DNA of 64,000 nucleotides from Chryseobacterium limigenitum (GCF_900114875.1 NZ_FPKW01000007.1:124001-188000), one strand, 5' to 3'. Counted from the first letter of the stretch, positions 8,654 to 16,270 are shown. Notes: generated by a model not told the origin, from the letters alone. Numbers and translations: made by a program.

Positions 8654-9674
8654 AACCTTTTACTGTATTTTGAATTTTATTCTGATTAAAATAATAGATT
8701 GCTTGTTGGTTTTCTTCCTCTTCTCCTTGAAGCTGCAATAATAATTTCCCAAAATTTGAATCCCCAAGATATTTTACATCAGCTTTCAAAAGTTTATATG
8801 GAATTTTATATTTGTCATAGATTATTGAAAGAAGATTTTCAACAGATATATGTTCGTCAATTTCTATTTCGACAAGTGGAAATAATCCTGCTTGTGGTTC
8901 TTTTTGTAGTTTTTTATTCAATTCTTGTGGTATAGTCATAACACCTGAGTTTAAAAATTGTTTGATGATCGGATTGTCTTTATTAGAGATGATCTCGCTT
9001 AAAGTTCCTTTTGCTAAAAGTTTTCCTTTGTCTATCACTGCGACGTGGTTACAGATCGATTTAATAACTTCCATTTCGTGTGTAATCAATAAAATGGTAA
9101 TTCCCAACCTTAGATTAATATCTCTCAATAATTGCAAAATAGATTGAGTGGTTGCAGGATCCAGCGCACTTGTAGCTTCGTCGCAAAGCAAAAGATACGG
9201 ATCATTGGCAAGTGCCCTCGCGATGGCAACTCTTTGTTTTTGTCCGCCCGAAAGACTTTTAGGATAATCGTTGGCTTTGTCTTCCAATCCTACGATTTTC
9301 AGTAATTCGTTTACTTTATTTTGAATGTCCGATTTATTATTGTTATCTAATTCTAAAGGAAGTGCTACATTTTCAAAAACGGTTCTTGAAGAAAGCAGAT
9401 TAAAATGCTGGAAGATCATTCCGATTTTTTTTCGCTCTTTCGCTAATTGTTTTGAATTTAATTTTGTAAAATCATTTCCGTTGATAATAATTTGTCCATG
9501 ATCTGGTTTTTCCAATAAATTCACTGTTCGTATCAGGGTACTTTTCCCGGCTCCTGAAAAACCGATGATTCCTACAATATCTCCTTGTTCAACATTTAGA
9601 CTTACATCATCCAGTGCCTTAAAAGACTGCTTTTTTTGATGAAATGTTTTTGAGATGTTTTTTATTTCTATCAT
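8646..9674 (-). CDS. metN: Methionine import ATP-binding protein MetN
   Basis: The 342-residue ATPase energises methionine import. It has Walker A GFSGAGKST, a Q-loop, the signature LSGGQKQRVAIARAL, Walker B LLLCDEATSALDP and the switch His in ITHEME. Residues from about 265 form the C-terminal NIL domain, which in MetN enzymes binds methionine and inhibits transport when the cell is replete. metN is the first gene of the operon. Upstream is a Met/Cys leader peptide and a terminator, so expression is probably controlled by attenuation. Confidence 0.96.
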   Translation of the reverse strand: MIEIKNISKTFHQKKQSFKALDDVSLNVEQGDIVGIIGFSGAGKSTLIRTVNLLEKPDHGQIIINGNDFTKLNSKQLAKERKKIGMIFQHFNLLSSRTVFENVALPLELDNNNKSDIQNKVNELLKIVGLEDKANDYPKSLSGGQKQRVAIARALANDPYLLLCDEATSALDPATTQSILQLLRDINLRLGITILLITHEMEVIKSICNHVAVIDKGKLLAKGTLSEIISNKDNPIIKQFLNSGVMTIPQELNKKLQKEPQAGLFPLVEIEIDEHISVENLLSIIYDKYKIPYKLLKADVKYLGDSNFGKLLLQLQGEEEENQQAIYYFNQNKIQNTVKGYA

Positions 9675-9691
9675 TTTATGTTATTCTTGAT

Positions 9692-9727
9692 TAAATAAAA
9701 AAGGCCTTACAACGTGGTAAGGCCTTT
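9692..9727 (-). terminator. Attenuator terminator in the metN leader
   Basis: A perfect 11-bp stem (AAAGGCCTTAC with its complement), a 6-base loop and a U-rich tail on the minus strand lie 18 bases upstream of the metN start. There is no complete gene between promoter and metN except the leader peptide, so it can only act as a conditional terminator. Confidence 0.85.
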
Positions 9728-9746
9728 AAAAATATGTCATATAAAA

Positions 9747-9754
9747 GTAAGGTC
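9747..9754 (-). promoter_or_regulatory. Candidate antiterminator segment in the metN leader
   Basis: On the minus strand the segment reads GACCTTAC and overlaps the leader-peptide stop codon. It nearly copies the 5' arm of the terminator (GGCCTTAC), so it can pair with the 3' arm GTAAGGCC at seven of eight positions. A ribosome at the stop codon would cover it; one stalled at the Met/Cys codons would leave it free to pair. Confidence 0.6.
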
Positions 9755-9848
9755 AACCACTAAAATTCTCATAACAAGCCATACAGCATTGCATCATAAT
9801 ATTGATGTTAAATTTCTTCATTGAATTATATCTGAATTTTGATTCCAT
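9753..9848 (-). CDS. Met/Cys-rich leader peptide of the metNIQ operon
   Basis: This 31-codon ORF lies between the metN promoter and the attenuator terminator. Residues 17-26 read IMMQCCMACY, so six of ten are Met or Cys, and the ORF stops 25 bases before the terminator stem. That is the layout of an amino-acid-sensing leader peptide: slow translation of the Met/Cys codons would favour antitermination and expression of the importer. ATG codons also exist at 9854 and 9821 in frame. 9848 is a middle choice, and all three give the same Met/Cys cluster. No stable function is expected for the peptide itself. Confidence 0.75.
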   Translation of the reverse strand: MESKFRYNSMKKFNINIMMQCCMACYENFSG

Positions 9849-9875
9849 TATCATTTCCAAACTTGAATACGGGTG

Positions 9876-9883
9876 CAAATATA
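9876..9883 (-). promoter_or_regulatory. Promoter -7 element of the metNIQ leader
   Basis: On the minus strand this reads TATATTTG, an exact TAnnTTTG match. Transcription would begin about 15-20 bases before the leader-peptide start, giving a leader transcript of about 200 bases before metN. Confidence 0.65.
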
Positions 9884-10104
9884 AGGCATAAATTTTTATT
9901 AGTCCACTAAAAAAGTAGACTTTTTGTAAATTAATTTTTCTTTTTTAATTTAAATTATTGATTTTAAGTATTTTATATTTTTTTTTATTTTGATAAAGAA
10001 TGCGTTACCTAGGTTTTCAAAGTTTATAACTAAGAATTTGACGATCAGAATGGCAGAAATGCTGTTATAATTTTACAAATTCACAATTTTTTCAAAAAAC
10101 GTCA

Positions 10105-10152
10105 TTTATTAAACTAGTTAAATGTGCAGGAATTTCCATCACCCTAAATTTG
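10105..10152 (+). promoter_or_regulatory. Promoter and operator of the mhq-like operon
   Basis: The imperfect palindrome ATTAAACTAGTTAAAT (7 of 8 pairs match) at 10108-10123 is followed by the -7 element TAAATTTG at 10145-10152. The block recurs before the pirin gene with the same spacing of 37 bases between palindrome and -7 element, which indicates a common regulator. Confidence 0.7.
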
Positions 10153-10179
10153 TCATATCAAAATTAAACAAATAACAAA

Positions 10180-11112
10180 ATGGAAAATAGAATTTTAGGA
10201 TTGCACCACATTACAGCAATCGCCAACAATGCAAAAAGAAATTTAGATTTTTATACTCAGGTTTTGGGGTTGAGACTGGTAAAGAAAACCGTCAACTTTG
10301 ATGATCCGGGAACCTATCACTTTTATTTCGGAAACGAAACCGGAACTCCGGGAACAATTTTAACTTTCTTTCCTTGGGAAGGAATCGGGAAGGGAACAAA
10401 CGGAAGCGGATTGGCAACTCACATCGGATATTCAGTTCCAAAAGGAAGCTTGGAATTTTGGAAAAACCGTTTTCAGCAATTCAATGTAAATGTTGAAGAA
10501 GGCGAAATTTTTGGTGAAAAAATGATCTCCTTTAAAGATCCGGATGGTTTACAGTTGCAGTTCATCGAATCTTCAACTCCGGATGACAGAAAAGTTTGGA
10601 CAACCGATGATATTAAAGATGAAAATGCTTTAAAAGGTTTCCACAATGTGACTTTAACATTGAAAAAAGCAGATCCGACGATCAAAGTTTTGACAGATAT
10701 TTTAGGATATGATCTTCAAAAACACGAAGGTGAAAGATTTCGTTTCGCAACAGATTCAATAGAAACTGCAAATTTGATTGATATTATTGAGAATGATAAA
10801 ATTATAGCAGAAAGAAATGCAGCAGGAACCAATCACCACATTGCTTTCCGTGTAAAAGACGATAATGTTTTAATGGAATACCGTGAAAAAGTAATGTCAG
10901 CAGGATTAAATATCACTCCAAAAATCGATAGAGATTATTTCTATTCATTGTATTTCCGTGAGCCGGGCGGAGTTTTATTCGAAATAGCTACCGACAATCC
11001 TGGATTCACTGTGGATGAACCTTTGAATGAATTGGGAACTAATTTAAAACTTCCAAAACAACACGAAGCTTTGCGTGAAAAAATCGTAGAGGTTTTGCCG
11101 AAGTTATCATAG
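10180..11112 (+). CDS. Ring-cleaving dioxygenase of the VOC superfamily, MhqO-like (first copy)
   Basis: The 310-residue protein has two vicinal-oxygen-chelate halves. The first starts LGLHHITAIANNAKRNLDFY and the second GFHNVTLTL; the metal-binding His and Glu positions appear as GLHHIT, NHHIAFRV and GGVLFEIATDNPGF. It resembles MhqO/MhqA, which protect Bacillus against hydroquinones and other thiol-reactive compounds. It is the first gene of a probable four-gene operon and is paralogous to the gene at 11536. The natural substrate is unknown. Confidence 0.88.
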   Translation: MENRILGLHHITAIANNAKRNLDFYTQVLGLRLVKKTVNFDDPGTYHFYFGNETGTPGTILTFFPWEGIGKGTNGSGLATHIGYSVPKGSLEFWKNRFQQFNVNVEEGEIFGEKMISFKDPDGLQLQFIESSTPDDRKVWTTDDIKDENALKGFHNVTLTLKKADPTIKVLTDILGYDLQKHEGERFRFATDSIETANLIDIIENDKIIAERNAAGTNHHIAFRVKDDNVLMEYREKVMSAGLNITPKIDRDYFYSLYFREPGGVLFEIATDNPGFTVDEPLNELGTNLKLPKQHEALREKIVEVLPKLS

Positions 11113-11172
11113 ATCATTACTCAGTTTTATCAGAGGTCTTACCTTTAAATTATTAATTAAAAATCAAAAACA

Positions 11173-11469
11173 ATGGAAAGAACAGAAGTAGTTTTAGGAA
11201 ATGTAAAAGGAGAAGTTCAGCTTTTCTCAGACGACAAAAAAGCAGGGAAAATGGATATCTCAGTGATCGGAAAAAAATTAACCGTTTATCACACAGAAGT
11301 TAATGAAGAATATGCAGGAAAAGGTTTTGCAAAAATATTATTAGAAAAACTGGTTTCTTACGCAAGAGAAAATGATTTGAAAATTGTACCGTTGTGTCCG
11401 TACGTTCACGCACAATTCAAACGTAATCCGGAAGAATATAATGACGTTTGGCTGAAAGAGGAATTGTAA
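11173..11469 (+). CDS. Small GNAT-type N-acetyltransferase (YjdJ/COG2388 type)
   Basis: At 98 residues this is the minimal GNAT fold seen in COG2388 proteins. The acetyl-CoA loop is EYAGKGFAKILLEKLVSYA, and the conserved LCPYVHAQFKRNPEE lies at the C terminus. The substrate is unknown. It sits between two MhqO-like genes with about 60-base gaps on each side and probably belongs to the same operon. Confidence 0.85.
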   Translation: MERTEVVLGNVKGEVQLFSDDKKAGKMDISVIGKKLTVYHTEVNEEYAGKGFAKILLEKLVSYARENDLKIVPLCPYVHAQFKRNPEEYNDVWLKEEL

Positions 11470-11535
11470 AACAAAATCTCAAAATTTTAGACCAAACACT
11501 AAAAACCAATAACCAAACACTAAAAACTAAAGAAA

Positions 11536-12489
11536 ATGCCACTTATAACAGGACTACACCACGTTACAGCCATTACTGGCGATGCACAGGAAAATATAGA
11601 CTTTTATACAGGAGTTTTAGGACTTCGATTAATAAAAAAGACGGTCAATTTTGATTATTCCGATGTTTATCATTTCTATTTTGGGGACGAATTTGGAACC
11701 CCAGGCACGATCATGACTACTTTCCCGTATGGAAAAGGATTGGTCAACGGACGACACGGCAAAGGAATGTTGAATACAACGGCATTTTCAATCTCAATAG
11801 AGGCGTTGGATTATTGGTTGAATCGACTTGATCAGTTTAATATTCCCTACAAACAGCCACAGCAAAGATTTTCCGGTGAAGTTTTTATTTACCTTGAAGA
11901 TTTTGACGGACTTGGGCTTGAATTGTTTTTTAATGATAAAGACAATCGAAAAGGCTACTACAACGGATTTATTCCAAAAGATTATGCCGTTAAAGGAATT
12001 CATCATGTGGAAATTTGGTTGAATGCCTATGAAAGAACGGCAGCGTTGTTGACAACCCAGATGGATCATAAATTAATTGCTGAAAGTTCAGACAGATTCA
12101 GATTCGGGACAGATGATCAGCCCGGAAAATATGTTGATTTGGTGTGTACTCCAAATGCTTTGAAAGGCCTGGCGGGAAGAGGAACCGTTCACCACGTTGC
12201 GTTTGCGACACCCAATGCACAATCTCAGCTTGAAATGATTGAAAAATTAAACAAATTCGGCTTGGAACATACCGAAGTGAAAGACAGAAAATACTTTACT
12301 TCCGTATATTTTAAAGAACCGGGAGGTGTTTTATTTGAAATTGCGACTTCAGGTCCCGGATTCGATATTGATGAAGAATTAGCCTCTTTGGGAGAAGATT
12401 TAATGCTTCCGGAAAAGTTTGAAGAAAAAAGAGAACATTTGATTGACGTTCTTCCAAAAATTAATTATCCAACAGAAAAATACAGATAA
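11536..12489 (+). CDS. Ring-cleaving dioxygenase of the VOC superfamily, MhqO-like (second copy)
   Basis: The protein has 317 residues in two VOC halves, with GLHHVTAITGDAQENIDFY at the start, GIHHVEIWL opening the second half, and VHHVAFATP and GGVLFEIATSGPGF as metal-site regions. It is clearly paralogous to the gene at 10180 (shared GLRLIKKTVNFD motif). Different substrates for the two copies are plausible but not shown. The stop lies four bases before the hydrolase start, so the two are probably translated together. Confidence 0.88.
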   Translation: MPLITGLHHVTAITGDAQENIDFYTGVLGLRLIKKTVNFDYSDVYHFYFGDEFGTPGTIMTTFPYGKGLVNGRHGKGMLNTTAFSISIEALDYWLNRLDQFNIPYKQPQQRFSGEVFIYLEDFDGLGLELFFNDKDNRKGYYNGFIPKDYAVKGIHHVEIWLNAYERTAALLTTQMDHKLIAESSDRFRFGTDDQPGKYVDLVCTPNALKGLAGRGTVHHVAFATPNAQSQLEMIEKLNKFGLEHTEVKDRKYFTSVYFKEPGGVLFEIATSGPGFDIDEELASLGEDLMLPEKFEEKREHLIDVLPKINYPTEKYR

Positions 12490-12493
12490 AATA

Positions 12494-13114
12494 ATGAGCC
12501 ATATTTTAGATATAAAAACAGCAGGAAAACCTTTAGACCAAGCCGAAAAAGCTTTAATTATGATTCACGGGCGAGGCGGAAGTGCGCAGGATATTTTGAG
12601 TTTGTCACAACATTTAAACGTTGAAGATTACGCAGTATTAGCGCCACAAGCCACGAATGGAAGTTGGTATCCTCTTTCATTTATTGCTCCTGTTGAACAA
12701 AACGAACCATGGTTGTCATCAGCAATTGAAACGATTGGGAAGACAGTAAAAAGTATTTTAGACTCAGGAATTAAACCAGAGAATATTTACTTTTTCGGAT
12801 TTTCTCAAGGCGCTTGTCTTACTTTGGAATTTTTAGCCCGAAATGCACAAAAATTCGGTGGAGCAGTAGCTATTATCGGTGGAGTGATTGGCGATAAAAT
12901 CAATCGTGAAAACTACAAAGGAGATTTTGCCCAAACTCCAATTTTCTTGGCAACAAGCAATCCGGATTTTCATGTTCCGGTTGAAAGAGTCTATGCTACA
13001 GCCAATATTTTAAGAGAAATGAATGCTGATGTTAGCGAAAAAGTTTACGCTAATTTTGGTCATTCTATCAATCAGGAAGAAATAGAATTGGCAAATACAT
13101 TGATTTTTAAATAA
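12494..13114 (+). CDS. MhqD-like alpha/beta hydrolase (phospholipase/carboxylesterase family)
   Basis: The serine hydrolase has 206 residues with MIHGRGGSAQD as oxyanion region, the nucleophile elbow GFSQGACL, Asp in TSNPDFHVP and His in NFGHSINQEE. Bacillus MhqD, its closest relative I know, is also made with MhqO-type dioxygenases under quinone stress. An in-frame upstream ATG (12443) lies inside the previous gene. 12494 is chosen because it gives the family N terminus and a 4-base gap from the previous stop. Cytoplasmic, with the ester substrate unknown. Confidence 0.88.
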   Translation: MSHILDIKTAGKPLDQAEKALIMIHGRGGSAQDILSLSQHLNVEDYAVLAPQATNGSWYPLSFIAPVEQNEPWLSSAIETIGKTVKSILDSGIKPENIYFFGFSQGACLTLEFLARNAQKFGGAVAIIGGVIGDKINRENYKGDFAQTPIFLATSNPDFHVPVERVYATANILREMNADVSEKVYANFGHSINQEEIELANTLIFK

Positions 13115-13283
13115 AGTATTTAAATACGAACAGGCACAATTGTTTTTCACAAATAAATGCAATAATGTATTCAACAGGAATGGGCTTTAGCTAAAACTTA
13201 AAATAAGCTATAAATTATAACAATGAATTTGAGCAAGTTTTGGGGATTTTAGGATTAAGTTTTAATTTTTAGCATTCAGATTA

Positions 13284-13335
13284 CAAGTCTTGAACTTTTG
13301 CTTCTTTTGCTTTAAGGCAAAAGAAGTTTAAACAA
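13284..13335. repeat. Dispersed repeat with hairpin (copy 1)
   Basis: CAAGTCTTGAACTTTTG is followed by a perfect 10-bp hairpin (CTTCTTTTGC, 6-base loop, complement) at 13301-13326. The first part recurs near 14503. No gene is seen in 13115-13429; an AT-rich stretch and a partial copy of the GGCTTTAGC repeat (13165-13185) fill the rest. Confidence 0.5.
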
Positions 13336-13429
13336 AAAAGCAATGAACGAAGATTTACTTTTTTAATTGCAAGAAATATAAAATTTTTGTCAAATTAGTC
13401 ATTTTGAATAATTTAAAATAAAATACATA

Positions 13430-13741
13430 ATGAAAACACTACAATTCCTAGTGATCGGAAAAAATCAGGAAATTCTCGAAACTTTAAAAAGAATCATCGA
13501 AAACAATGAAGGATGGAAAGCAGATGTTCAGAATGATGAAAACGGTTGCTATGATTATATTAAAGAAAATCAGGTAGATATTGTGTTGTTGAGTTCGGGT
13601 TTGGAAGAGCAGTTTGAAAGAGATATTAAAATATTTTGTGAAAATTTAGACAAAGAGGTTAAAGTAATTGACCATTATGGTGGAGGAAGTGGACTTTTAA
13701 AGAATGAAGTTTACGCACTTTTCCCTAATTTGCAGCCGTAA
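13430..13741 (+). CDS. Receiver-like protein lacking the phosphorylation site
   Basis: At 103 residues the protein has the alternating pattern of a response-regulator receiver: LQFLVIGKN as strand 1, VDIVLLSSGL as strand 3, and VKVIDHYGG later. The acidic pair normally after strand 1 is replaced by GKN, and the phospho-accepting Asp at the end of strand 3 is replaced by Ser. It is therefore probably a pseudo-receiver used for protein interaction. Ten bases separate it from the Crp/Fnr gene, so the two are likely co-transcribed. Confidence 0.6.
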   Translation: MKTLQFLVIGKNQEILETLKRIIENNEGWKADVQNDENGCYDYIKENQVDIVLLSSGLEEQFERDIKIFCENLDKEVKVIDHYGGGSGLLKNEVYALFPNLQP

Positions 13742-13750
13742 ACTTAATGT

Positions 13751-14335
13751 ATGTTCGAAAATATCATCAAAAACGTAACACGATTCATTAATCTTAGTCA
13801 AGATGAAGAAAAATTTTTCACAGATTTACTCACTTGCGAGACTTTTCCAAAGAAAACAGTTTTATTGAGAGAAGGAGAGGTTTGTCAGTTTGAAGGATAT
13901 ATCCAAAAAGGTTGTGTGAGGGTATATTACCTTGATGATAACGGTTTCGAAGTCACGATTTTATTCGCCATTGAAGATTGGTGGACGAGTGATATTGCTT
14001 CATTTCAGGAACAGAAACCATCAAAATTATACATCGAAACACTGGAAGATTCAGAAATTTATATGCTGAATCCGACAACGAAAGAAAAATTGTTGAAAGA
14101 ATATCCGAAATTCGAAAGAGTTTTCAGAATGTTGGTTCAGAGAAATTTATCAACGCTTCAGAACCGATTGGTTAATACTATTTCGAAAAGTGCGTCAGAC
14201 CGATATTTAGAATTCGTGAAAGTATATCCCACGATCCCACAAAGAGTTCCGCAGTATTATATTGCCTCTTATCTTGGGGTTTCAAAAGAATTTGTGAGTA
14301 CAATCAGAAAGCGCTTAGCTTCAAAGGAGAAATAA
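13751..14335 (+). CDS. Crp/Fnr family transcriptional regulator
   Basis: The protein (194 residues) has an N-terminal cyclic-nucleotide-binding-like beta roll (LREGEVCQFEGYIQKGCVRV, then DDNGFEVTILFAIEDWW) and a C-terminal winged helix where YIASYLGVSKEFVSTIRKRL is the recognition region. It lacks the four-Cys pattern of Fnr, so it is not an iron-sulfur oxygen sensor. The ligand is unknown. Its position between two promoters with the same operator makes it one candidate regulator of the mhq and pirin genes. Confidence 0.88.
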   Translation: MFENIIKNVTRFINLSQDEEKFFTDLLTCETFPKKTVLLREGEVCQFEGYIQKGCVRVYYLDDNGFEVTILFAIEDWWTSDIASFQEQKPSKLYIETLEDSEIYMLNPTTKEKLLKEYPKFERVFRMLVQRNLSTLQNRLVNTISKSASDRYLEFVKVYPTIPQRVPQYYIASYLGVSKEFVSTIRKRLASKEK

Positions 14336-14390
14336 TTTCTGTAGTCAATTAAATAGCAGAATTCCCTTTATTTAATTAAAAATATACCTA

Positions 14391-14483
14391 CAAAGTTTGT
14401 TATCCCGAAGAGATCTAGACGCGAATCTTTTCATACGAATCTCTAAAGACTCTGTTTAGATCCCTCCGGGATAATAAACTTTG
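14391..14483. repeat. Long imperfect palindrome in the spacer before the pirin gene
   Basis: The left end CAAAGTTTGTTATCCCGAAG and the right end CTCCGGGATAATAAACTTTG are near-perfect complements over about 20 bp, and internal GATCTAGAC / GTTTAGATC words pair further. The interior resembles the core of the element at 27054-27265, with repeated CGAATCTT words. It could fold into a long RNA hairpin and end transcription of the regulator gene. Confidence 0.55.
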
Positions 14484-14502
14484 TGTTTTTAGCGGAAGTT
14501 TC

Positions 14503-14560
14503 CAAGTCTTGAACTTTTGGTTCTTTTGTTTGACTACATCGAATCTTCTATTTCAAGAAA
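14503..14560. repeat. Dispersed repeat (copy 2)
   Basis: CAAGTCTTGAACTTTTGGTT matches the element at 13284 except for one base, but the following hairpin is degraded. Both copies lie in spacers of this regulatory region. Confidence 0.45.
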
Positions 14561-14590
14561 AAGGACTTAATTATTTTAATCAAAAAGCAA

Positions 14591-14638
14591 TTTATTAAAC
14601 TAGTTAAATGCACAGCATTTTCCCTCTCCCTAAATTTG
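14591..14638 (+). promoter_or_regulatory. Promoter and operator of the pirin gene, matching the mhq promoter
   Basis: The palindrome ATTAAACTAGTTAAAT at 14594-14609 and the -7 element TAAATTTG at 14631-14638 have the same sequences and spacing as those at 10108-10152. Downstream the leader also matches: both have TATCAAAAT and AAACAAATAAC just before the start. Confidence 0.7.
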
Positions 14639-14670
14639 TCCTATCAAAATCAAACAAATAACGAATAGAT

Positions 14671-15546
14671 ATGGACAGAAAAGATTTTTTAAAGAAAGGA
14701 TTATTAGGAACAGGAATGTTTGTAGCATCCGCATCATTGGGAAATACGATGAAAAACGAGATCGATGAAATTGAACCATTAGAACCGATCGGATACAACC
14801 ATTTACCTAATCCTGAGTCGAAAATTAAAGATAATTCAGTCATTCATAAAGCAGATTCAAGAGGGAAGGCAGACCATGGATGGTTGGTGAGTAACCACAC
14901 TTTCAGTTTTGCAAATTATCACAATCCGGAAAGAATGCACTTCGGTGTATTGAGAGTTCTTAATGACGATAAAGTGGAAGCAGGAAGAGGTTTCGGAACA
15001 CATCCTCATGATAATATGGAAATCATAAGTATCCCGCTGGAAGGAGATTTGGAGCATAAAGACAGCATGGGAAATTCTGCTATTATTAAAAGTGGAGATA
15101 TCCAGGTGATGAGCGCCGGAACGGGAATTATGCACAGTGAATTCAATAAAAATGCAGACAGTTTAGTTAAATTCCTTCAGATTTGGGTATATCCAAATAA
15201 AAGAAACGTTACCCCGAGATATGATCAGATCACTTTAGATAAAACAAAAAGCAAAAATAAATTCCAGCAAATATTATCTCCAAATGCCGACGACGATGGA
15301 GTTTGGATTCATCAGGATGCTTGGTTTCACTTAGGAAATTTTGAAAATACTATCGAAGCCAATTATCAAATCAGGAAAAAAGGAAATGGAGTGTATGCTT
15401 TCATTTTAAAAGGAAGCGCAGAGATCGAAGGTCAAAAATTAGAACAAAGAGACGGTTTTGGAGTTTGGGATATTTCAAATTTAAATATTAAAGCAACAGC
15501 AGAGAATACGGAGATTCTATTAATGGAAGTTCCGATGACAATGTAA
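14671..15546 (+). CDS. Pirin family protein with a Tat-like N-terminal extension
   Basis: The 291-residue protein has the bicupin fold of pirins such as YhhW, some of which open quercetin with molecular oxygen. Metal ligands are visible in GTHPHDNMEIISIPLEG (two His, one Glu) and in GIMHSEFN. Unlike ordinary cytoplasmic pirins, the first 25 residues read RKDFLKKG and then a hydrophobic GTGMFVASASLG, like a Tat signal with RK instead of RR. Export is therefore possible. It leads a two-gene operon with the M17-like gene. Confidence 0.87.
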   Translation: MDRKDFLKKGLLGTGMFVASASLGNTMKNEIDEIEPLEPIGYNHLPNPESKIKDNSVIHKADSRGKADHGWLVSNHTFSFANYHNPERMHFGVLRVLNDDKVEAGRGFGTHPHDNMEIISIPLEGDLEHKDSMGNSAIIKSGDIQVMSAGTGIMHSEFNKNADSLVKFLQIWVYPNKRNVTPRYDQITLDKTKSKNKFQQILSPNADDDGVWIHQDAWFHLGNFENTIEANYQIRKKGNGVYAFILKGSAEIEGQKLEQRDGFGVWDISNLNIKATAENTEILLMEVPMTM

Positions 15547-15571
15547 TAATTAATACTAAAAATTAAAAGCC

Positions 15572-16270
15572 ATGAAAAATTTCATTTTATCATTTGTCGC
15601 AGGTTTGTTATCATTGACTTTAACTGCTCAAAATACTACCCCTGTCGGAACATCAAAAAACTGGGGCTCCGTTGACGGAATTTCAATGATAGGACTGGTT
15701 CAGGGACCATCTTCCGCAGATGCTCAACTACAGGTCGCCTGTGTCTTCGAATATACGGAAAACGACATTCACAGCGCTCAGGCGTTACCGGCAAGCTTAA
15801 ATGGGTTGGTGCATTTAGATGACGCATTGAAGGGCGAATTTACCAAAATTGGACAGTCAGGGCAGTTTCAGGGGCATTCATTGGAAACAATTTTAATTAC
15901 GCCTCCGGCAGGTTCTATGTCAGCAAAAAAACTTTTGTTGATTGGCTTGGGAGACCGTAATAAATTCACTCCCGAACTGATGACTTCAGTAGGTGAAGTG
16001 GCAGCTCGTGAAGCAATGAGATTAGGCGTAACCAATTTCGCTTTTGCCAGCGACCTGAAAGATGCCGGAATTGATTCTCCAACCGCATTAGTAGCCGGAA
16101 ATATAGTGAAAGGTATCGTTCTGGCCAACCGTTCTGAAATCTACTTAAAGGAACACAAATTATCCAATACCAAAAAATTAGAAAAAGTATATCTATTGGC
16201 AGGACCATCTTTTTTTGAAGTTGCAGGCGGCGGAATTAAGGATGCGATTGCAGAATTGAATAAGAAATAA
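15572..16270 (+). CDS. Exported stand-alone M17 leucyl aminopeptidase N-terminal domain
   Basis: The protein has 232 residues and a signal peptide ending LTLTAQ. The body resembles the N-terminal, non-catalytic domain of M17 aminopeptidases, with KKLLLIGLGDRNKFTPELM and REAMRLGVTNFAF. The metal-binding catalytic domain that normally follows is absent and the protein ends after GPSFFEVAGGG. It is probably not a peptidase by itself. The start is 25 bases after the pirin stop, and a terminator follows. Confidence 0.7.
   Translation: MKNFILSFVAGLLSLTLTAQNTTPVGTSKNWGSVDGISMIGLVQGPSSADAQLQVACVFEYTENDIHSAQALPASLNGLVHLDDALKGEFTKIGQSGQFQGHSLETILITPPAGSMSAKKLLLIGLGDRNKFTPELMTSVGEVAAREAMRLGVTNFAFASDLKDAGIDSPTALVAGNIVKGIVLANRSEIYLKEHKLSNTKKLEKVYLLAGPSFFEVAGGGIKDAIAELNKK

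Noticed and set aside
8699..8935. Open frame antisense to the end of metN
   Set aside because: It lies completely inside metN on the other strand, and its product has no family features. It is explained by the codon use of metN.
9675..9883. A SAM or other metabolite riboswitch upstream of metN
   Set aside because: No conserved riboswitch core or kink-turn was recognisable. The region is fully explained by a promoter, a Met/Cys leader ORF and a terminator/antiterminator pair.
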